Of a stretch of DNA of 9,633 bases, positions 1-5,463 are shown piece by piece (the first letter of the stretch is position 1; each line of letters starts with the position of its first letter). A model generated the notes under the pieces. The model was not told the DNA's origin. It made no database searches and was given only the letters and a program-made list of their open reading frames with translations. This DNA is from an uncultured Candidatus Methylacidiphilales bacterium (GTDB lineage: Bacteria; Verrucomicrobiota; Verrucomicrobiia; Methylacidiphilales; CALFVM01). The position numbers and the translations under genes were made by a program. The stretch covers positions 1-9,633 of the forward strand of contig CALFVM010000060.1 of NCBI GenBank assembly GCA_937928665.1, read 5' to 3'.

Positions 1-1
1 G

Positions 2-961
2 CTCATGGTCCTGGTCGCTCTTTTCTGCCTCACCCCGACCGTGCTTTGGAATGCCAAATACGGCTGGGTCACGGTTGACCACATCCTTCACCGGGGCGGT
101 CTCGACAAACCTTTCACCATCCAATTGAACGAATTGGTCCAGTTCTTCACCGAACAGGCCCTCGTCTATTCTCCCCTCCTCTTCATCAGCGTCCTCATTG
201 CCGTCTTCCTCGCCCTCTCCACCAATCCTATTCCCATTACCTACCGCTATCTCCTTGCCCTTTTCCTCCCTCTTTTCCTTTTCTACACCGCCATCAGCCT
301 GAACGAGAACGCCCTCGGAAACTGGACCGCTCCCGCTTTTGTCTCCGGTTTTATTCTCGCCGCCGCCGTCTGGCTTCCCCTCACCCGCCTCCGCCCCAGT
401 TGGCGCTATTTTGCCTTTGCCTCCCTTGGCCTTGGTGCTCTCCAAACCATCATCCTTCACAACACTCTGCCGCTCAATCTCCCCCCGCGGCTCGATCCAC
501 TTGACCGCGTACGCGGCTCCGAATCCCTCGCCCGCGAAGTTGCCCTCGTCCAAAACCAAACCGGTGCCAACTTCATCATCGCCAACCAATACCCCTGGGC
601 CAGCCTCCTCTCTTTCTATATGCCTGAACACCCCCAGGTCTTCCTCCCCAGCACCGTCGGCATCCAAAACCAATTTTCGTTCTGGTCCGACTATACGGAT
701 GGTTATTGGGGTTATTCCGCCCTCTACGTCACCGACTCCAACGAAGTCCCTCCCCAAATCGAACGCGAGTTCGCCTCCGTTGAACTCGTCCGCGATTTCT
801 TCACCGAACACCGCGGCCGACGCATCCGTCGCTTCTTCATCTTCCTCTGCTCCGACTTCGGACGTCTCCTTGAAGAACCCGAACCTATCGAAGAAGTCCT
901 CGTCAGCCCTCCCGAAATCGAGCCTGAGCCGCCCCCGCCCGTCCGGCCACGCCGCCGTTAA
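2..961 (+). CDS. PMT/ArnT-like membrane glycosyltransferase, C-terminal part (5' end outside window)
   Basis: The reading frame is open from base 2, so the N-terminus lies outside the window. Members of this family (GT39/GT83, PMT_2) transfer a sugar from a polyprenyl-phosphate donor to lipid or protein on the outer face of the inner membrane. The visible part has about five hydrophobic segments, at residues 1-14, 54-72, 80-98, 109-126 and 133-151 counted from the Met at base 5. It carries the family's PTVLWNAKYGW-type loop and a later GNWTAPAF segment. A soluble domain follows (about 155-290). The protein ends in an acidic, proline-rich tail finishing in PRRR, which is not typical of the family. 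The catalytic first loop (the Asp/Glu motif) is not in the window, so activity cannot be judged. The isomerase-like gene starts 47 bases downstream at 1009, so the two may be co-transcribed. Membership of the superfamily is fairly sure; donor and acceptor are unknown. Confidence 0.8.
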   Translation, partial: LMVLVALFCLTPTVLWNAKYGWVTVDHILHRGGLDKPFTIQLNELVQFFTEQALVYSPLLFISVLIAVFLALSTNPIPITYRYLLALFLPLFLFYTAISLNENALGNWTAPAFVSGFILAAAVWLPLTRLRPSWRYFAFASLGLGALQTIILHNTLPLNLPPRLDPLDRVRGSESLAREVALVQNQTGANFIIANQYPWASLLSFYMPEHPQVFLPSTVGIQNQFSFWSDYTDGYWGYSALYVTDSNEVPPQIEREFASVELVRDFFTEHRGRRIRRFFIFLCSDFGRLLEEPEPIEEVLVSPPEIEPEPPPPVRPRRR

Positions 962-999
962 ACCCTCCCTGCGTTGACATGGAGCCGCGTTCCTATACC

Positions 1000-1005
1000 A
1001 AGGAA
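1000..1005 (+). promoter_or_regulatory. Ribosome binding site of the xylose-isomerase-like gene
   Basis: AAGGAA lies four bases before the ATG at 1009. The in-frame ATG at 979 has no purine-rich stretch ahead of it. This decides the start in favour of 1009, and the protein homology also begins just after that Met. Confidence 0.55.
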
Positions 1006-1008
1006 CCG

Positions 1009-2046
1009 ATGAACAAACTCCTCGTTTCTCCCAAAACCGGCATCCAACAACTTGGCGCGGGCGTCTGGAATCTCGGCCCCGGCGGCGACCCCTTCGGCGG
1101 CCCAACCCGGCGCATCATTCCCGTTCTCGACCGATTCGAACTCCTCGCCAAGGCCGGCATCACCTACATCGAGGCTCACGATCACGAATTGCCCGAAGCC
1201 GACGTTCCCGCCGCGAAAAAACTTCTCAAACAATTCGGGCTCAAGGTCGGCATGTACACCCCCTCTTTCTTTGCCGATCCCGTCTTCAAAGACGGTGCCA
1301 TGACCAGCAACGATCCCAAGGTCCGTGCCCTCGGCCTCAAAAACGCCCTCAAAGCCGTTGATGTCACCGTCGCCCTCGGTGCCAAAATCATGGTCTTCTG
1401 GAACGGTCGCGAAGGTTTCGACTTTGTCCTCGCCAAAAACGGCCAGGACGCCTTCCGCCGCCTCATCGACGGATTCAACAAAGTCGGCCACTACGCCCTC
1501 CAAACCTACGGCAAAAATGCCCCCCGCTTCGCCATCGAACCCAAACCGAACGAGCCCCGCGCCAACATGTTCCTCAGCAACGTCGGCGAAGTTCTTTACC
1601 TTATCAGCCGCCTCGACCCGAAAATTCAGCACCTCTTCGGCGTCAACCCGGAAACCGCCCACAGCCGCATCGCCGGGCTCGATTACGTCTGGGACATTGA
1701 ACTTTGTCTTGAAGCCGGGAAACTTTTCCACATCCACCTCAACGCTCAGGACGGAGCCCGCTACGATCAGGACCTTCCCTTCGGCTACACCGAACCCCTC
1801 AAAGATCTTGCCCTCTGCGTCGTCCTTCAGGACGCCAAATGGCCCGGCATCTTGGCCTTCGACGTCAAAGCACCCCGCACCGATTCCGAGGCCGACATCA
1901 CCGACATCCTCACCACCAGCGCCGCCAACCTCCAGAACCTCTGGAAACGGGCCACCACCGTCGATCGGGCCAAAATCCGCGCTTATCGCCAATCCGGCCA
2001 ATACACCGCCCTGGCCGGTTACCTGGCCCAATGCCTCTACGGCTGA
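1009..2046 (+). CDS. Class I xylose-isomerase-like sugar isomerase with altered metal site
   Basis: This is a TIM-barrel aldose-ketose isomerase related to actinobacterial XylA, at 345 residues against about 388 for the Streptomyces enzyme. Recognisable blocks are GVWNLGPGGDPFGGPTRR (W20), AHDHEL (H57), DPVFKDG, FWNGREG, IEPKPNEPR (E177, K179), GVNPETAHSRIAGL (E215, H218), LFHIHLNAQDG (H243), RYDQDL (D253, D255) and FDVKAPRT (D285). Against S. rubiginosus numbering these match E181, K183, E217, H220, D245, D255, D257 and D287, with an offset of 2 for most. The exception is H243, where xylose isomerases have Asp245, a ligand of metal 1. The Asp57 position is Glu (E60). L-rhamnose isomerases use His at the corresponding metal site, so the real substrate may not be xylose. 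An upstream ATG at 979 would add 10 residues but lacks an RBS. The GH116 gene begins 65 bases downstream, suggesting joint use in intracellular sugar breakdown. Fold and family are secure; substrate is not. Confidence 0.85.
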   Translation: MNKLLVSPKTGIQQLGAGVWNLGPGGDPFGGPTRRIIPVLDRFELLAKAGITYIEAHDHELPEADVPAAKKLLKQFGLKVGMYTPSFFADPVFKDGAMTSNDPKVRALGLKNALKAVDVTVALGAKIMVFWNGREGFDFVLAKNGQDAFRRLIDGFNKVGHYALQTYGKNAPRFAIEPKPNEPRANMFLSNVGEVLYLISRLDPKIQHLFGVNPETAHSRIAGLDYVWDIELCLEAGKLFHIHLNAQDGARYDQDLPFGYTEPLKDLALCVVLQDAKWPGILAFDVKAPRTDSEADITDILTTSAANLQNLWKRATTVDRAKIRAYRQSGQYTALAGYLAQCLYG

Positions 2047-2111
2047 GCCTCAAGCGGCGAGCACGATCGGACCAACACCGCCCCGGCCGCACTTAACCAG
2101 ACTCCATTCCC

Positions 2112-4610
2112 ATGCCCATCACCCAATCCCTCTCCCGTGAGCAGAAACCCCTCTCCGGCATCGCCCTCGGCGGTGTCGGAGCTGGTTCCATCGAACTCCG
2201 CCACGACGGCATCTTCCGCAACTGGTCCATCTTCAACAATCAGCCCCGATCCTACGGCCCTCCCTGCCTGCTTCCTGAGGATCAGATGCTCTTTTTCATC
2301 CTGCGCGTCGAAGTCGAAGGTCAGGAACCCTTCCTCAAAATCCTGCAGATTCCCGAGGGCTACAGCGTCGGCTCCATCCCCAATCACCAGAGCTTTTTTC
2401 CATGGCTCACCGGAGTCGAGGAAATCCGGGCCGATCTCTCCTTTCCCTTCGCCCGGCTCCAGTTTTTCGATCCCGAGCTTCCCTTCCGCATTCACCTCCA
2501 CGCCTGGTCACCCTTTATCCCCCACGATCTTCCCTCCAGCACCCTGCCCGTCGCCTGCTTTGACTTTGAGATCCAGGCCACCTCCAACCGCAAAGTCCAC
2601 CTTCTCCTCCTTGGCACCGTCCGCCACGCCGTCGCCTACGATATCCCCGAACGGACCTACCAAACCCGCCTGGCCAAGATGAAAGACGGCATCCTCGCCG
2701 AACTCTCCTGTGGCGGCGTTTCCCCGGATCACGTCACCGCCGGAACAATGACCCTGGCCAGTTTCCATCCAAAAACCTCTCACTACCTCGGCTGGGAACA
2801 TCGCCATTGGTATTACGAACGCCTGATTGAAAACCGCGACCTCCTTAACATCGACGACACCGCCGGACGGAACAGCGCCGATCCAGCAACCGGCATCCCC
2901 CGCGCCGATCCGCGTCACTTCTCCACCCTCGGCTTCGCCCGCACCTTCAAGAACAAAGGCGAGACTCTTCACCACTCCTTCGCTCTCGCCTGGCACTTCC
3001 CCAATGACCGCGCCATCGACGGCACCATGCTCGGTCGTTACTACAACCGCATGTTCTCCAACGCCTCCGAAGTCGCCCGTCATTTTGCCCGGCATCGGAC
3101 CGATCTCCTCGCCCAAACCCTCAGCTTCCACAACGCCCTCTACGACGCCACCCTTCCCGAATTCGCCCTCGACCAGATCAACTCCCAACTCAACACCTTC
3201 TCCACAAGTTCCACCCTCTCCCAGAACGGTGATTTCGGCATCCAGGAAGGGCTCACCCCAGAACGAAAATGGGGTCCCCTCGCGACCGTCGATGTCTCCC
3301 TCTACGGCCTGCTCGCCGTTCAAGCCCTCTTCCCCGAACTCGCCATCGCCGGTGCCCGTTGCTGGGCCAAACTCCAGGCTCCCAACGGCATCATTCCCCA
3401 TGGCCTCTCCGGTGCGTTTCACCTCGGTGATGCTTCCGAGAAAAAAGTTCCCCGCCTCGATCTCGCCCCCCAATTCATCATCCTTTCCCTCCGCTCCGCG
3501 TTCTGGGCCAACGACCCCGCCCTCGTCGCCGAGTTCTATCCCGCCTGCCAGGCTGCCCTCGATTACACCCTGCGTGAACGGGATCCGAACGGCGACGGCA
3601 TGCCCGATGCCGAGGAGGGCCAGCACATGTGCACCTACGACAACTTCGCCATGCCCGGTGTGGCAACCTTCATCGGCACCCTTTGGATGTCCGCCCTCTC
3701 CCACATGATCGAGGCCGCCCGTGTTCTTGGCAAGGACACCGACCGGGGGCGCTACGAATCCCTCCTTGCTAACTGCCACCGCGTCTTTGAGGAGCGGCTC
3801 TGGAACGGCAACTATTACCGTCTCAGCAGCACCGGGCCGGGCGTGTCCGGCGGGCAATTCGAAGGTTGCCTCACAGACCAGCTCATCGGCGAATGGTGCA
3901 ACCTCCTCACGGCCCTTCCTCCCAATGTCCCGCCCTCACGTTTCGGCAAGGTGCTCCCGGAAATCGTCCGCCGCAACACCCGTCGCATCGGCCTCATCAA
4001 CTGCTCCTGGCCCGACGACAAAAATGGCCGACATCCCGTCCCCGACGATTGCTGGGACGATCAGCACAACGTGCGCTGGACCGGCGTTGAGCTCGCCTTC
4101 GCCTCCTTCCTTCTTCATACCGGCCACGACGACCTGGCCCTCGGCGTCATCCATGCCGTTGACCGTGCCTACCGCCAGTCCGGACGCTACTTTGACCATC
4201 ACGAGTTCGGTGCTCACTACTACCGCCCCATGAGTGCCTGGGCCATTCTTCACGGACTCCTCGGCGTCGGGCACCGCAACGGCACCTACACCTTCGCCCC
4301 GCCCTCCGGCGACCGCGTTCGTGGCCTCTTCGCGTCTGGACACGGACTCGTCCAGGCCGACCTCAAAGCCTCTCCCAAAAAAATTCACCTCCGGCTTGTC
4401 ACCTTCTCCGGAAGTTTCCAACCCGCCGCCCTCGAAATCGGTCTCCCCTTCTCTGCACCTAAAACCATCACCCTCTCCATCAACAGCAAGCCAAGCCGCC
4501 CTGGCAAAGACTTCGATCTCGACTCGGCCCCCGGCACCCTCCTTCTCTCCTTCACCAAACCCCCCGCCCTCCGGCCCGATGACGTCCTTGACCTCCGCCT
4601 CCGCGCATGA
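2112..4610 (+). CDS. GH116 family beta-glycosidase (GBA2-like), divergent
   Basis: This 832-residue retaining glycosidase shows the N-terminal GH116 signature near the start (SGIALGGVGAGSIEL followed by GIFRNW, about residues 15-37). It then has a beta-rich N-terminal domain and an (alpha/alpha)6 catalytic domain. By alignment to human GBA2, the nucleophile (E527) corresponds to E379 in IQEGLTPERKW, and the acid/base (D677) to D510 in MCTYDNF. The blocks GTLWMSAL, ERLWNGNYYRL, LTDQLIGEW and YYRPMSAWAI (R705) also match the family. Residues from about 740 form an extra beta-rich tail. There is no signal peptide, so it should act in the cytoplasm on imported beta-glucosides, beta-xylosides or similar. 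It differs from GBA2/TxGH116 in several loops: PHGLSG replaces PHD(I/L)G, and the segment before YYRP does not fit the usual PEA...R pattern. It is therefore probably outside the best-studied subfamily. Its stop overlaps the mazG start (ATGA). No clear Shine-Dalgarno site precedes the ATG. Glycone specificity is open. Confidence 0.88.
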   Translation: MPITQSLSREQKPLSGIALGGVGAGSIELRHDGIFRNWSIFNNQPRSYGPPCLLPEDQMLFFILRVEVEGQEPFLKILQIPEGYSVGSIPNHQSFFPWLTGVEEIRADLSFPFARLQFFDPELPFRIHLHAWSPFIPHDLPSSTLPVACFDFEIQATSNRKVHLLLLGTVRHAVAYDIPERTYQTRLAKMKDGILAELSCGGVSPDHVTAGTMTLASFHPKTSHYLGWEHRHWYYERLIENRDLLNIDDTAGRNSADPATGIPRADPRHFSTLGFARTFKNKGETLHHSFALAWHFPNDRAIDGTMLGRYYNRMFSNASEVARHFARHRTDLLAQTLSFHNALYDATLPEFALDQINSQLNTFSTSSTLSQNGDFGIQEGLTPERKWGPLATVDVSLYGLLAVQALFPELAIAGARCWAKLQAPNGIIPHGLSGAFHLGDASEKKVPRLDLAPQFIILSLRSAFWANDPALVAEFYPACQAALDYTLRERDPNGDGMPDAEEGQHMCTYDNFAMPGVATFIGTLWMSALSHMIEAARVLGKDTDRGRYESLLANCHRVFEERLWNGNYYRLSSTGPGVSGGQFEGCLTDQLIGEWCNLLTALPPNVPPSRFGKVLPEIVRRNTRRIGLINCSWPDDKNGRHPVPDDCWDDQHNVRWTGVELAFASFLLHTGHDDLALGVIHAVDRAYRQSGRYFDHHEFGAHYYRPMSAWAILHGLLGVGHRNGTYTFAPPSGDRVRGLFASGHGLVQADLKASPKKIHLRLVTFSGSFQPAALEIGLPFSAPKTITLSINSKPSRPGKDFDLDSAPGTLLLSFTKPPALRPDDVLDLRLRA

Positions 4611-5386
4611 ACCCCTCTCCAGCACCCGTCGACCGGCTCCTTTCCATCATGGCCCAACTCCGCTCCCCTGGCGGCTGCCCTTGGGACCGCGAACAGACCC
4701 ACCAATCCATCAAACCCCAGCTCATTGAGGAATGCTACGAGCTGGTCGAAGCCATCGACTCCGCCGATGATCTCCACCTCAAAGAAGAACTCGGGGATGT
4801 CCTCCTCCATCTCGTCTTCCATGCCCGCATCGCCGAAGAACGCGGCGCGTTCAACTTCGCCGATGTCATCCACGGCATCTCCGAAAAGCTCGTCCGCCGC
4901 CATCCCCACGTCTTTGGACCCGAATCCCTCACCGACTCCGGAGCCGTTCTCGCCCGCTGGCACGAACTCAAAGCCCGTGAAAAACCCGAGCGCTCCTCGG
5001 CCCTCGACGGCGTTCCTCCCCACCTCCCTGCCCTCATGAAATCCCAGGAACTCCAGAAAAAGGCGGCCCGCGTTGGCTTCGACTGGCCCGGGCCCGAACC
5101 TGTCTGGGAAAAAGTCTCTGAAGAACTCGCCGAACTCACCCGCGAAACCGACCCCGCCCGTCAATCCGAAGAGTTCGGCGATCTGCTTTTCTCCCTGGTC
5201 AACCTCGCCCGTCACCTTGGCATCGACGCTGAAGAAGCCTGCCGTCAGGCTGCCGCCAAGTTCAACCGCCGCTTCCGCACCGTCGAAGACGAATTCCGCG
5301 CCCGCGGCGAAACGATGGCTGGCCGCCCCCTCGCCGATCTCGACGCTGCCTGGGACCGGGCGAAAGCCGCCGAGCACCAGCCCTGA
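4607..5386 (+). CDS. mazG: Nucleoside triphosphate pyrophosphohydrolase MazG
   Basis: MazG hydrolyses (d)NTPs to monophosphates and pyrophosphate, cleaning the nucleotide pool; in E. coli it also affects ppGpp levels. The protein has 259 residues, close to the 263 of E. coli MazG, with two MazG folds. The N-terminal fold has the opening VDRLLSIMAQLRSP, GGCPWDREQTH, the Mg-binding EExxE at E41-E42-E45 and ExxD at E61-D64, then the strongly conserved RRHPHVFG at 97-104. The C-terminal fold, the catalytic one in E. coli, repeats these as EELAE (E172, E173, E176) and EEFGD (E189, D192), both intact. The start at 4607 is supported because homology to E. coli begins at VDRLL, before the next Met at residue 15. 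The start codon overlaps the GH116 stop, so translation is probably coupled. A spacer of 77 bases separates it from the sensor kinase gene. Confidence in the function is high. Confidence 0.95.
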   Translation: MNPSPAPVDRLLSIMAQLRSPGGCPWDREQTHQSIKPQLIEECYELVEAIDSADDLHLKEELGDVLLHLVFHARIAEERGAFNFADVIHGISEKLVRRHPHVFGPESLTDSGAVLARWHELKAREKPERSSALDGVPPHLPALMKSQELQKKAARVGFDWPGPEPVWEKVSEELAELTRETDPARQSEEFGDLLFSLVNLARHLGIDAEEACRQAAAKFNRRFRTVEDEFRARGETMAGRPLADLDAAWDRAKAAEHQP

Positions 5387-5463
5387 CCCTTGGTTTCACC
5401 AAGTCAGGCAGCTTGATCTGTGCTCGCCTTGATTCTCACGCACCTGTTAGACTTCCATAAATT
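5387..5463 (+). promoter_or_regulatory. Spacer between mazG and the sensor kinase gene; possible transcription boundary
   Basis: This is the largest non-coding gap in the window. It starts with a small inverted repeat (CTTGG at 5389-5393, CCAAG at 5399-5403, five-base loop) without a following T-run, so it is at best a weak terminator. The right half is less GC-rich than its surroundings (for example TTGATT at 5429-5434 and CATAAATT at 5456-5463) and could hold a promoter for the kinase gene. No well-spaced -35/-10 pair can be shown. Confidence 0.25.

Noticed and set aside
979..1008. Earlier ATG start for the isomerase-like gene
   Set aside because: There is no Shine-Dalgarno site before 979 and the ten added residues match nothing in the family; AAGGAA sits just before the ATG at 1009.
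2508..3857. Long minus-strand open frame opposite the GH116 gene, and similar ones at 958-2031 and 4385-5377
   Set aside because: Same cause: C-ending codon preference in the real genes removes stops from the opposite strand. The Gly/Val/Glu/Asp-rich products show no family motif.
2112..4728. Plus-strand frames rich in Ser, Pro and Thr inside the isomerase and GH116 genes
   Set aside because: These low-complexity products come from reading C-rich codons one base out of phase; they have no homology or start signals.
5389..5403. CTTGG/CCAAG hairpin after mazG as an intrinsic terminator
   Set aside because: The stem is only five base pairs and no T-run follows, so it is not a convincing terminator.
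5413..5463. Sigma-70-type promoter before the kinase gene
   Set aside because: TTGATC/TTGATT boxes and CATAAATT are present, but no pair has 16-18 base spacing, so it is mentioned only as a possibility in the spacer entry.
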